From positions 46,999 to 110,998 of the forward strand of contig CAWIVZ010000007.1 of assembly GCA_963839645.1 (NCBI GenBank): 64,000 nucleotides of DNA. The letters are read 5' to 3'. Below the pieces are notes generated by a model. The model searched no databases. It was not told the DNA's origin and saw only the letters and a program-made list of their open reading frames with translations. This document shows, piece by piece, positions 45,355-58,111 of this stretch. The translations under genes and the position numbers were made by a program. This stretch comes from PALSA-911 sp963839645 (GTDB lineage Bacteria; Pseudomonadota; Alphaproteobacteria; Acetobacterales; Acetobacteraceae). Position 1 is the stretch's first letter. Every line of letters begins with the position of its first letter.

Positions 45355-46492
45355 GTGACACCGCCTGAACGTGCCGATATAGAAGATGCCGTGCAGAATG
45401 AGCGTCCGCTTCGCCGTGGCTGGACCACGGGCGCCTGCGCCACCGCGGCGGCCAAGGCCGCCTGCGTGGCGCTCCACAGCGGCGCGTTCCCCGATCCCGT
45501 CGAGATCACCCTGCCGCGCGGCGGCCACGCCGCCTTCGCGCTGGCGGAAACCAGCCTGACTGCCGGCAGCGCGACCGCAGGCGTGGTGAAGGACGCCGGC
45601 GACGACCCGGACGTAACGCACGGCGCCCTGGTCCGCGCCACCCTCCGGCGCGGCGCGCCCGGCTCCGGCATCCTGTTCCGCGCCGGTCCCGGCGTCGGCA
45701 CGGTCACAAGGCCCGGCCTGCCGATCCCGCCGGGCGAACCCGCCATCAACCCCATCCCACGCCAGATGATCCGCACCGCCCTGGCCGAGGCGACCGGGAA
45801 CGACAATCCCGACCTGATCGTGGAAATCTCCATCCCCGATGGCGAGACCCTGGCGCAGAGCACGCTGAACCCGCGCCTCGGCATCGTCGGCGGCCTGTCG
45901 ATCCTCGGCACCACCGGCATCGTCATTCCGTTTTCCTGCGCCGCCTGGATCGACAGCATCCATCGCGGCATAGACGTCGCCCGCGCCATCGGCCTGGACC
46001 ACGTCGCCGGCGCCACCGGGCGCAACTCCGAACTGGCGGTGCAGAAGCTGCACGGGCTGGAGGAAGCCGCCCTGATCGAGATGGGCGATTTCGTCGGCGG
46101 CATGCTGAAATACCTGCGCACGCATCCGGTTGCACGCGTGACCATCGCCGGCGGCGTGGCGAAGATGACCAAGCTGGCGCAGGGCCGGCTCGACCTTCAT
46201 TCCAAGCGCGGGTCGGTGGATTTTTCCGCAATCGCCACGCTGGCCGGCGGCTCCCCCGCCCTTGCCGCCGCGATCGCCGGGGCCAATACCGCTGCCGAGG
46301 CCTTCACCCTGGCGCAAGCGGAGGGCCTCGCTCTTGGCGACAAGGTCGCCGGCCTGGCCTGGAAGACCGCCGCCGCTGTGCTGGAAGGGTCCGGGATCGA
46401 GCTGGAAATCCTGCTGTTCGACGCGGCCGGGCACGCTGGCCGGACGCGCCGGGTTCCGGCCGGTTCATGGCGCCCCCCGGAAGCGCCGCTGA
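45355..46492 (+). CDS. cbiD: Cobalt-precorrin-5B C1-methyltransferase CbiD, frameshift near the stop
   Basis: CbiD methylates C1 of the corrin precursor. LRRGWTTGACATAAAKAA near residue 19 is the family signature, followed by GVVKDAGDDPDVTHG, FGIVGGLSILGTTGIV-like sequence and HGLEEAALIEMGDFVGG. The GTG at 45355 is the likely start; a GTG at 45391 is possible. The family-like sequence ends near position 46440. The raw frame then reads antisense through cobM; a one-base skip near the C6 run (about 46472) reaches a TGA at 46490 and gives about 378 residues. CbiD belongs to the anaerobic pathway, yet here it sits among aerobic-type cob genes, and no cobF is present. Confidence 0.87.
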
Positions 46493-47224
46493 TACCCGGG
46501 GTCGTACAGCGCGCTGTCGCGGAAACCCTCGGCCGCCAGCGCCGGCCCGACCAGCACCAGCGCGGTGCGCTCGATCGGATCGGCCGCATGCTGCGCCACG
46601 ATATCGCCCAGGCGTCCGCGCAGGATGCGCTCGTCGGGCCAGCTCGCCCGCTCGACGATCGCGACCGGGCAATCGGCGCCATAGAACGGGATCAGTTCCG
46701 CCACCATCCGCTCCAGCGCATGGATCGCCAGGTGCACCGCCAGCGTCGCGCCGGTGGCGGCGAACGCCGCCAGCGTTTCGCGCGGCGGCATTGCGCGACG
46801 CCCGGCCGGACATCCGCGTCAGCACCACGCTCTGCGCCACTTCCGGCACCGTCAGCTCCCGCCCCAGCGCCGAGGCGGCGGCGGCGAACGCCGGCACGCC
46901 GGGCGTCAGCGTGTAAGGAATGCCATGCCGTTCCAGCCGGCGGATCTGCTCGGCCACCGCGCTGTAGATCGACAGATCGCCGGAATGCAGCCGCGCGACA
47001 TCCTGCCCGGTCGCGTGGGCGGCCACGTACTCGGCCTCGATCGCATCCAGCGTCATCGGCGCGGTATCCACCAGCCGCGCCCCGGCCGGGCAATGCGACA
47101 GCAGTTGCGGCGGAATGATGGAGCCGGCGTAGAGACACACCGGACAGCTCGCCAGCAGATCGCGCCCGCGCAGCGTGATCAGGTCGGCCGCCCCAGGCCC
47201 GGCGCCGATGAAATGCACCGTCAT
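46465..47224 (-). CDS. cobM: Precorrin-4 C11-methyltransferase CobM, one frameshift
   Basis: This is a SAM-dependent methyltransferase of the tetrapyrrole family, about 252 residues after repair. Motifs: VHFIGAGPGAADLITLRG at the start, CLYAGSIIPP, RLHSGDLSIYSAV, and GVPAFAAAASALGRELTVPEV. The frame breaks near 46794, between MSGRASR and MPPRETLAAFAATGAT; a one-base skip repairs it. The start at 47224 overlaps the cobE stop (ATGA). The 3' end converges on cbiD. Confidence 0.92.
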
Positions 47225-47589
47225 GGCGCCACCGCGATGGCGCAGGTGGCGCCGGCGCTGGCGATGCGCGGCAGTCGCAGGCGCGCATCCGGCCCGGCCG
47301 CGGCCAGCGCGCTGCCCTCCGCGACCGACGCGGTGCCGGTCGCCGCCTCGGCCCGCTCGGATCGCGTGATGCAGCGCGGCTGGGCGGCGGCCAGGTCCGC
47401 GGCCGAAACGCGCAGCAGCGTCAGCCCCAGCAGGAAGGCCGCTTCCTGCAATCCCGGCTCCTCCGCCTTGAACTCCGGCGTGGCCAGGGCGTCGGGTTCG
47501 CAGGCGGCCAGCGCGGCGGCCTGGCGCACGAGGCCGGCGATCTCCTCGGCAGGGCAGCCGGTGCGGCAACCGATCCCGGCGACGATCAT
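47221..47589 (-). CDS. cobE: Cobalamin biosynthesis protein CobE (CbiG C-terminal-like)
   Basis: The 122-residue protein begins MIVAGIGCRTGCPAEEI, the hallmark of the CbiG C-terminal/CobE fold, and contains LATPEFKAEEPGLQEAA. In the aerobic pathway CobE is a small, essential but poorly defined protein. It sits between cobL and cobM with 4-nt overlaps, as in other alphaproteobacteria. The start is at 47589. Confidence 0.9.
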   Translation of the reverse strand: MIVAGIGCRTGCPAEEIAGLVRQAAALAACEPDALATPEFKAEEPGLQEAAFLLGLTLLRVSAADLAAAQPRCITRSERAEAATGTASVAEGSALAAAGPDARLRLPRIASAGATCAIAVAP

Positions 47590-48804
47590 GGCTTTGTTAC
47601 CGCCCACTGGGTCACCGGCATCGCCGGGCGGAAGCCATGCATGCGGCCGATGCCGTCCAGCCGTTCGACCGACAGCCGGGCGAGCGTGCCGCCGTAATCG
47701 CCAAACGCCCGGAACAGAACGGCTTCGGTTTCGATGGTAACGGCATTGGCCACCATCCGCCCGCCCGGCTTCAGGGCGGCCCAGGCGGTGGGCAGCACGC
47801 CATCGTTCTGCGCGCCGCCGCCGATGAAGACCGCATCCGGCGGCGGCAGGCCGTGCAGCGCGGCGGGCGCGGCGCCGCCGACAACGTGCAATTCCGGCAC
47901 CCCCAGCGCCAGCGCGTTGCGGGTCACGCGCGCGGCCCGTTCCGCATGGTGCTCGATGGCAATGGCGCGATTGGCGGGATGGCGCAGCATCCATTCGATG
48001 GAGATCGACCCGGACCCGGCGCCGATATCCCACAGCAATTCGCCGCGCCGGGGCGCCAGCGCGGACAGCGTGACGGCGCGGATCTCCCGCTTGGTGATCT
48101 GCCCGTCATGCTCGAAGTAGCTGTCCGGCAGGCCCGATGCCAGGGACAGGATTCGGGCCCCCGGCAGCGCCGCCACCTCGATGCCGACCAGGTTGAGTGG
48201 CGCCAGATCGTCCGGCAGGTCCGTGTCCGCCGCGAACGTCCGGATCGCGCTCGCGCGGGCCGCCCAGGGCTTCCAGCAGGTGCAGCCGGGAGGGGCCGAA
48301 ACCATTGGCGCGCAGCAGCGCCGCAAGCTGCGCCGGCGTGCCGGCGTCGGCCGACAAGGCGAGAATTCTGGCTCCCGGTTGCAGCAGCGGCACAACGGCG
48401 CCGAGCGGCCGGCCGCAGAACGAGATTGTCGCGGTGTCCTGCAACGTCCAGCCCAACCGGGAACACGCCAGCGAGAACGCCGAAGGCGCCGGCAGGCTCA
48501 TTGTTTCCTCCGGCGCCACCACGCCCGCCAGCGTGGAGCCGATGCCGTAGCAATACGGATCGCCGGAAGCGAGCACCACCACCGGCTTGCCGCGCTGTGC
48601 GAGAATGGCCGGAAAAGCGTCGGCGATCGGGCTCGTCCAGGCCAGCCGCGCGCCGCGGATCAGCCCGTCCGCCAGCGCCAGATGGCGCGCCCCGCCGACG
48701 ACGAGCGCCGCATCTGCTATCAAGGCGCGGGCTGCCGCCGGCAGCCCCTCGACACCGTCCTCGCCGATTCCCACGATGGCGAGCCAGCGGTTGGGCGGTT
48801 TCAT
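47586..48804 (-). CDS. cobL: Precorrin-6Y C5,15-methyltransferase (decarboxylating) CobL, one frameshift
   Basis: The bifunctional protein has an N-terminal tetrapyrrole methylase domain (WLAIVGIGEDGVEGL at the start, VVLASGDPYCYGIGSTL near 95) and a C-terminal Rossmann methyltransferase/decarboxylase domain (LLWDIGAGSGSISIEWM near 250). It methylates C5 and C15 and decarboxylates the C12 acetate. The break near 48249 joins LGGPRE to RIRTFAADTD with a one-base skip. Repaired length is about 405 residues, normal for CobL. It is the first gene of the cobL-cobE-cobM run. Confidence 0.93.
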
Positions 48805-48830
48805 CGGCTGTCTCCGGAGTGCCTGCCGAC

Positions 48831-49598
48831 ATGCTGCGCGTTCTGATCCTGGGCGGCACCACCGAAGCCTCCGCGCTGGCCCGCGCGCTGGCCGGCGATA
48901 CCCGGTTCGGTCGCGATCGCTGTCGTTCGCCGGGCGCACCCGCGCGCCGGTACTGCCGCCGATCGCGTGGCGCATCGGCGGGTTCGGCGGTGGCGCCGGC
49001 CTGGCAGCCTATTTGCGCGCCGAGCGGATCGACGCCCTGATCGATGCCACGCACCCCTTCGCCGCGCGCATGTCCGCCAACGCCTGCGAAGCCGCCATCG
49101 CTGGCCGGCGTCCCGCTGCTGCGCATCAACCGGCCGGAATGGCAGCCGGTCGCGGGCGATCGATGGACCGGGGTTGCCGACATGCACGGCCGCCGCGCGG
49201 GCGCTCGGCGAAGCGCCGCGCCGCGTGCTGCTGACCATCGGCCAGCAGGATCTGGCGCCGTTCGTCGCCGCGCCCTGGCATGACTACGTGATCCGCAGCG
49301 TCGATGCACCGGCGCCGGAGGCCCTGCCGCCGCGCTGCCCGGTGCTTACCGCGCGCGGGCCGTTCGCCGAGGCGGATGAGCGCGAGCTGATGGCCGACCG
49401 ACAGCATCGATGTGCTGGTCACCAAGAATTCCGGCGGCAGCGCCACGGCGGCCAAGCTCGCCGCGGCACGCACGCTCGGCCTGCGAGGTCGTGATGATCG
49501 TGCGTCCGCCGGTGCCGGAGGCTGCCGAGGTCCCGGATGCCGGGGCGGCGCTGGATTGGCTGGAGCATCACGCGGCTTCCACGCCGCGCGGCGTGTAA
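48831..49598 (+). CDS. cobK: Precorrin-6A reductase CobK, five frameshifts
   Basis: CobK reduces precorrin-6A with NADPH. The start MLRVLILGGTTEASALARAL is the family N-terminus. Further recognisable blocks lie in different frames: APVLPPIAWRIGGFGG and IDATHPFAARMSANAC; VPLLRINRPEWQPV; RRVLLTIGQQDLAPF; VLVTKNSGGSATAAKLAAART; and VVMIVRPPVP. Breaks are near 48910, 49103, 49187, 49400 and 49486; four are repaired by one-base skips and one by two bases. The repaired length is 253 residues, exactly normal. If the sequence is right this is a pseudogene, but the pattern points to base-call errors. Its 3' end overlaps cobJ by 31 bp on the opposite strand. Confidence 0.83.
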
Positions 49599-50326
49599 AC
49601 CCACGCCGTGCCATCCGCCCGCTCGATGCGGCGGGTCGCCGCCGACCCGATCAGCACCAACGTCCGCATGTCCGCCCGCACCGGGTCGGCGTCCGCCAAC
49701 GGAACGATATCGATGGTTTCATCGGCCCGGCTGACGGCGGTGGCGAAAACCACCGGCGTCGCCGCCGGCAGAATCTCGCGCAGCAGCGCAAAGGCGGCGC
49801 CGAGTTGCCAGGGCCGGGCGCGGGAGATCGGATTATACAGCGCAATGACAAAGCCCGCGCCGGCCGCGGCCTGCAGGCGCCTTGTCACGACGCCCCAGGG
49901 CTTGAGGTTGTCGGACAGCGAAATGGCGCAGAAATCATGCCCGAGCGGCGCCCCGATCCGCGCCGCCACCGCGAACATGGCGGAGATGCCGGGGATCACC
50001 TCCACGTCGATGCCACGCCATTCCGCATCGCCATGCTCGATCGCCTCGAACACCGCGCTGGCCATGGCGAACACCCCGGTATCCCCGGACGAAACCACCG
50101 CGACCTGCCGTCCCGCAGCCGCCAGTTCCAACGCATGCCTGGCGCGGCTGATCTCCGCCCGGTTGTCCGACACATGGCGCGCCAGACCCTCCCGCGGCGG
50201 CACGCGATCCACATACGGGCCATACCCAACCAGATCCGTTGCAACGGATAGCACCGCCGTGGCCTGCGGCGTCTGCATGGCGGGGTCGCCGGGGCCGAGC
50301 CCGACCAGGTACAGCTTGCCGCTCAT
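49568..50326 (-). CDS. cobJ: Precorrin-3B C17-methyltransferase CobJ
   Basis: The 252-residue SAM-dependent enzyme methylates C17 and drives ring contraction. It starts MSGKLYLVGLGPGDPAMQT at 50326, overlapping the cobI stop. Other landmarks are LVGYGPYVDRV, VAVVSSGDTGVFAMA and VEVIPGISAMFAVAARIGAPLGHDF. The frame is intact. It is the last gene of the riboswitch-led run and converges with cobK, overlapping its end. Confidence 0.94.
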   Translation of the reverse strand: MSGKLYLVGLGPGDPAMQTPQATAVLSVATDLVGYGPYVDRVPPREGLARHVSDNRAEISRARHALELAAAGRQVAVVSSGDTGVFAMASAVFEAIEHGDAEWRGIDVEVIPGISAMFAVAARIGAPLGHDFCAISLSDNLKPWGVVTRRLQAAAGAGFVIALYNPISRARPWQLGAAFALLREILPAATPVVFATAVSRADETIDIVPLADADPVRADMRTLVLIGSAATRRIERADGTAWVYTPRGVEAA

Positions 50327-51055
50327 CGTGGCCGCTGCCGTCCGGGGATCAGCACCATGGCGAAATAGGGCGCGGTCGCCTCCGTCATCTCGCTCAGTTT
50401 CACGATCCGCTCGCCGGGCATGGTGCCCCGCTCGACATACACGGCTCGGTCTGTCAGTCCGGCGGCCCGGATCGCGGAGCGGATCTTCGGCAGGTTGCGG
50501 CCAACCTTCAGGATCACCGCGGCGTCGCATTGCGCCAGGCGCCCGGCCAGGCTCGCTTCATCCAGCGTGCCGGGCAACACCGACAGCACGTCGTCGCCAT
50601 GGGCGAACGGCAGTCCGGCCCGGCTCCAGCATCCGCTCATGCCGGGCACGCCCGGCACCGTCTCGCGGCGGTAGGAACCTCCCAGCCGGTCGAACAGATA
50701 CATCGCCGAACCGTAGAAGAACGGATCGCCCTCGCACAGCAGCGCCACGTCCCGCCCGGCGTCCAGATGCCCCGCGATCTCCGCCGCGCTGCCTCGATAG
50801 AAGCTGCCGAGCTCGGCGACGTAGCGCGGATCGTCGACGGCGATTTCGGTGGTGTAGGGATACTCGAACCGAAGCTCGACGGTCGCCGCGCCGCACATGC
50901 GCGCCGGCGATGCTGCGCGCATGCCCGGCGCGGCCGCGCTTGGCGAAGAAGGCCACCACCGGCACGGCGCCGATGATGCGCGCCGCCTTCAGGGTCAGCA
51001 ACTCCGGATCGCCCGGCCCCATGCCAACGGTGTACAGCGTGCCCGGCGACATCAT
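50323..51055 (-). CDS. cobI: Precorrin-2 C20-methyltransferase CobI, one frameshift
   Basis: The enzyme (about 243 residues after repair) adds the C20 methyl group to precorrin-2. GTLYTVGMGPGDPELLTLKAARII is the N-terminal SAM-site motif, and YPYTTEIAVDD, ALLCEGDPFFYGSAMYL and TVPGVPGMSGCWS follow. A break near 50896 is repaired with a one-base skip (GACC to GAC). The start overlaps the cobH stop (ATGA at 51055) and the stop overlaps cobJ. Confidence 0.92.
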
Positions 51056-51678
51056 TCGGCCTCGCTCGCCAGCGCATTGACCGCGGCCACCGCCATCGCG
51101 CTGCCGCCCTTGCGTCCGGTGACGATCAGGCAGGGCACGCGGCCATCCTCGAGCAAAGCCTGCTTGGACTCGGCGGCGCCGACGAAGCCCACCGGCATGC
51201 CGATGATCGCCGCCGGCGGCGTCGCTCCCGCGTCCAGCAGTTCCAGCAGATGAAACAACGCCGTCGGCGCGTTGCCGATGGCCACCAGCGCCCCCGCCAT
51301 CCGCTCGCCCCACAGATCGAGCGCGGCGGCCGATCGCGTGTTGCCGATCCGCGCCGCCAGCGCCGGCGTTTCGCGGTCTTGCAGGGTGCAGATCACCTCG
51401 TTGCCGGCGGGCAGCCGGGCGCGGGTGATGCCATGCGCAACCATCTGCGAGTCGCACAGGATCGGCGAGCCTGCCAGCAGCGCGGCCCGCGCGGCGGCGG
51501 CGAAGCCGGCGCCGAAGCGCAGATCCCGCGCGATCTCCACCATCCCGCAGGCATGGATCACGCGCACCGCGATCCGGGCCTCGTCCGGCGAGAGACCGGA
51601 AAGGTCGGCCTCGGCGCGGATGGTGGCGAACGAGCGTTCGTAGATCGCGGCGCCGTCGCGGATGTAGTCGCGTTTCAT
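51052..51678 (-). CDS. cobH: Precorrin-8X methylmutase CobH
   Basis: The 208-residue enzyme moves the methyl group from C11 to C12 to form hydrogenobyrinate. The catalytic His is in RVIHACGMVEIARDLRF near residue 42. LCDSQMVAHGITR and GMPVGFVGAAESKQAL are also typical. The open frame extends further upstream only because it is open through cobG. It is coupled on both sides by 4-nt overlaps (cobG and cobI). Confidence 0.94.
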   Translation of the reverse strand: MKRDYIRDGAAIYERSFATIRAEADLSGLSPDEARIAVRVIHACGMVEIARDLRFGAGFAAAARAALLAGSPILCDSQMVAHGITRARLPAGNEVICTLQDRETPALAARIGNTRSAAALDLWGERMAGALVAIGNAPTALFHLLELLDAGATPPAAIIGMPVGFVGAAESKQALLEDGRVPCLIVTGRKGGSAMAVAAVNALASEAE

Positions 51679-52864
51679 GAAGTTTCCATCAGGAGTTTTG
51701 CCGCCTCGGCGAGGCTCAGGCCGGTCGCCTCGGGGGCATCGTTGGCCCGGCCGTTGCGAACCAGGCTGTAGGTGCCGTCCCGGCCCACCAGGGTTCGCGG
51801 CGCGGCGGCGGGATGGGCGCAGCCTTTGGCGCAGCCGGATACATGCACCGCCGAGGTCAACGGGATCGCGGCAAGCCATTCCGCGTCGGCGCGGGCGGGA
51901 ACCGTCCCCGATGCGCAGCCGGGCCGTCCGGGGCAGGCGATGATGTGCCGTCTCGGGTCCCGCGGATCGGTGATCCAACCCTTCGCCGCGTTGCCCAGCG
52001 CGGCGGCCCCGCCGACCGGCACGCCGGTGAGAATGACCGAGCGCCACGGGGTGATGCGCAGCGTCCCGTCGCCGAATTGCTCCGAAAGGGCTGCCAGGTC
52101 CCGAAGATCGTTCGTGTTCACCTGGCCAAACGGTATCCCCAGGGCGAAACCGCCGGTTTCCCCGGTCAGGGCCCGAAAGCCGATCCAATCCGGCGCGCCC
52201 CGCAAATCCGATGGGATGGTCGCAACCAGATCCGATGCCTGGAACAGGGCGAGCGACCCGCCCGATCGCACGAGCTGGCGCATCCGGCGCAAGCCCTCCG
52301 ATCCGCGAACAAAACCGCGCGCGATGCGCGGCACGGCATCGGCGACCGCACCGGCGTCGCAGGCGGCGCCAAGCGGCTCGCCGTCGATCCAGATCGCCCA
52401 TTGCGCGCCGACAGCGCGAACGGCGATGTCGGCGCGGACGGTCCGCAGGCTGGCGGCGCCGCCGCCATCCACCAGGAACAGAAACTTGTCCGGCAGTTCC
52501 GCGAGATCAGCGGCACCGGCCAGCGCGGCATCCAGCGCACCGGCGATTTCCGTGGTTTGCGGATGCACCCCAGGGTCGGCACCGGCGAGCGGCGAGACCA
52601 ACAGGTTGTGCCCGGCCTGCCCGCTGGCGATCCCGGCGGCAACCATCGCCTCGGCGAAGGATTGCGCCGAAGCCGCCGTCAGCCCGCGGATCTGCAGATT
52701 GCCGCGGTTGGTCAACTCGATCACGCCGCTGCCATGCCGGCCCGCCGCGTCGGCAACAACGCGCGCATCGGCGGCGGACAGCACCGCATGGCGCGGCGGC
52801 ACGCGAACCAGCCAGCCGTCGCCGGATTGCATGGGCGTGAACAGGTTCGGGCACCAGCCCTTGA

Positions 52865-52868
<4 letters not shown>
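51675..52868 (-). CDS. cobG: Precorrin-3B synthase CobG (oxygen-dependent)
   Basis: The 397-residue protein is an iron-sulfur monooxygenase of the nitrite/sulfite reductase fold that makes precorrin-3B with O2. The N-terminus KGWCPNLFTPMQSGDGWLVR and VIELTNRGNLQIRGLT are ferredoxin-half-domain features. Cluster cysteines are in IACPGRPGCASG and HVSGCAKGCAHP, spaced as in the family (CX5C … CX3C). Its presence marks the aerobic route. The start at 52868 overlaps the cobN stop. Confidence 0.93.
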
Positions 52869-56238
<3,370 letters not shown>

Positions 56239-56242
56239 GGGA

Positions 56243-57294
56243 TCAGACCGGCTCGGCCGCCAGGATCGCGGCCTCGATGCCCGCCCGGTCCATGCCGGTC
56301 TGGCCGATCACCACCACATGCCCGGCCCGCGTCCTCGCCTTCCGCCCAGGGGCGGTCGAAATGCTGGCGAAAGCGCGCGCCGACGCCCTGCATGGCCAGG
56401 CGCATCGGCTTGCCGCGCACGGCGGCAAAGCCCTTCATGCGCAGCACGCCATGCGCCTCGGCGGCCAAAGCCAGCCGGGCGATCAACGCGTCGGGCGCGT
56501 CGATCTCCGGCAGAGCCACGACGAAACTCTCGAAATCGTCGTGCTCATGCGCGCCGTCCTCGGCGTCGTGGTGCGACGGGCGGGCGGCCAGATCGTCCTC
56601 GGCCGCGGCTCCCAGGCCGAGCAGGATCGCGGGATCGAGCCTGCCCTCGCGCGTCGCCAGCACCTTCACCGCGCGCGGGATCGCCCGGGCGATCTCGGCC
56701 TGCAAGCGGCTGGTCGCGGCGTCGTCCAGCAGGTCGGTCTTATTGAGCAAAATCAGATCCGCGGCCTGCAACTGGTCCTCGTAGACCTCCGCCAGCGGGT
56801 TGTCGTGATCCAGCGAGGGATCGGCCGCGCGCTGGCGGGCGATGGCTTCCAGATCGTCGGCGAACCGCCCGGCGGCGACGGCGGGACCGTCCACCACGGC
56901 GATCACCCCGTCCACCGTCACCCGGGCGCGAATGCCGGGCCAGTTGAACGCCTTGATCAGCGGCTTCGGCAAAGCCAGGCCGGAGGTCTCGATCAGGATG
57001 TGCTCGGGCGGGTTGGGACGGTCGAGCAGTTTTTCCATCGCCGGCAGGAAATCGTCGGCCACGGTGCAGCACAGGCAGCCATTGGACAGCTCCACGATGT
57101 CGTCGTCCTCGCAGCCGGCGATGCCGCAGCTGCGCAGGGTGTCGCCGTCGATGCCGAGCGAGCCGAACTCATTGACGATGATCGCCAGGCGCCGTGCCGC
57201 CGGCGTTCTCCAGCACGTGGCGCACCAGCGTGGTTTTCCCGGCGCCGAGAAAGCCGGTGATGATGGTGGCCGGGATTTTGCCAATTTGGGTCAT
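56243..57294 (-). CDS. cobW: Cobalamin biosynthesis GTPase CobW (COG0523), two frameshifts
   Basis: CobW is a G3E P-loop GTPase thought to deliver cobalt to the cobaltochelatase. The P-loop is TGFLGAGKTTLVRH at residues 13-26; the metal-binding GCLCCT motif lies near 72; IETSGLALPKPL and LLNKTDLL supply the other GTPase motifs. A His-rich stretch (RPSHHDAEDGAHEHDD) lies in the linker and fits metal handling. Breaks near 57195 and 56328 are each repaired by one-base skips; length becomes about 349 residues. The start overlaps the DUF1636 stop. Confidence 0.92.
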
Positions 57295-57686
57295 GCGCGT
57301 GGCTCCGGTGCGGGAAAATCGGGTGCGGGAAAGCGGGCGACGATCGCGGATTTCAACGAGGCCGGGCGGCGGGACGGCATGACCGTGCCGGTTTTGGACG
57401 CACCATACGATGCGGCATAGGCCAGGATGTCCGCGGCATCCGCGATCGCCAGCCCGCCGAGCAGATAGCCCCATTTGCCCGCCATCGAGATCGCCGCGGT
57501 GCAGCCGCGCTCACAGGATGCCAGGCACACAACCTCGCGCAGTTCGACCGGCAACGCCGGATCGCCCTCCAGCAGCCGGGCGATTTCCGCGTGCAGATGC
57601 GCGCCGGGCGGCGTCGCGCCCTCGGCCAGGGGCTGGCCGGCGCGGCAGGTCATGCAGATGTGCAGGCAAGGAACGGCTTCTTCCAT
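57291..57686 (-). CDS. DUF1636 (2Fe-2S ferredoxin-like) protein, first gene of the riboswitch operon
   Basis: The 131-residue protein has cysteines at 7, 11, 14, 54, 58 and 62 (CLHICMTC and VVCLASCERGC). This pattern resembles thioredoxin-fold [2Fe-2S] ferredoxins. DUF1636 members are associated with cobalamin genes, but no activity is established. The start is MEEAVPCLHICM at 57686; the open frame further upstream runs into the riboswitch leader. The 3' end overlaps cobW by 4 nt. An electron donor or metal-transfer role beside CobW is possible. Confidence 0.78.
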   Translation of the reverse strand: MEEAVPCLHICMTCRAGQPLAEGATPPGAHLHAEIARLLEGDPALPVELREVVCLASCERGCTAAISMAGKWGYLLGGLAIADAADILAYAASYGASKTGTVMPSRRPASLKSAIVARFPAPDFPAPEPRA

Positions 57687-57758
57687 CGGACCCCCAACGC
57701 GGTTCTTCTGCGGCCGCACCGGGTGGACACCACGGGCGGACACGGGGGTACTGCACCG

Positions 57759-57789
57759 CCTTCGGAACAGCGTCCGAAGGCCGACGGGC
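57759..57789 (-). promoter_or_regulatory. Candidate expression platform of the cobalamin riboswitch
   Basis: On the RNA, CCUUCGGA and UCCGAAGG (57759-57766 and 57773-57780) form an 8-bp hairpin with a 6-base loop. The segment 57777-57789 (AAGGCCGACGGGC on the plus strand) is the exact reverse complement of 57924-57936, which lies inside the aptamer region. Because 57777-57780 belong to both helices, the two pairings exclude each other. No U-tract follows the hairpin, so control may be at translation or Rho level. This is inferred from base pairing only. Confidence 0.5.
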
Positions 57790-57860
57790 GAACGCGTCGT
57801 CGACACCGGGGCACCCCGCCCGACATCACGGCTGGTCCGGCGATCCTTGCGATCACCGGG

Positions 57861-58060
57861 GATGGCAGGTCTCCTGGCTCACGGATCCGGCGTTTACGCG
57901 CTTGCGCACGGTAACACCTCGCTGCCCGTCGGCCTTCCCGGATACCTCCAGTGGCCGTGCGACGGGCTGCTTTCCGCTTACAGTTGCGGGGGCAGCCGCG
58001 GCATTGGGGGAAACCCCCGCACCGCATTCCCTTTTCACCTTCCGCATGGAAGGACCATCT
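57861..58060 (-). promoter_or_regulatory. Cobalamin (AdoCbl) riboswitch aptamer
   Basis: Read on the minus strand, the conserved elements occur in order: GAAGGTG (58036-58042), the core GCTGCCCCCGCAACTGTAAGC-like block at 57976-57996, and the B12 box AGCCAGGAGACCTGCC at 57864-57879. These are diagnostic for the cobalamin riboswitch. It lies in the 5' leader of DUF1636-cobW-cobN-cobG-cobH-cobI-cobJ, about 175 nt before the first start codon, and should reduce their expression when adenosylcobalamin is plentiful. Confidence 0.95.
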
Positions 58061-58068
58061 GGGAACGG

Positions 58069-58098
58069 TTATTAGCGGTCATGCCCATCATCCGTCAA
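58069..58098 (-). promoter_or_regulatory. Sigma-70-like promoter for the riboswitch operon
   Basis: On the minus strand TTGACG (58093-58098) and TAATAA (58069-58074) are 18 bp apart. Transcription from near 58062 would place the whole riboswitch in the leader. The -35 box lies 14 bp from the cobU start codon on the other strand. Confidence 0.65.
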
Positions 58099-58111
58099 AG
58101 ACCTGCGACCG

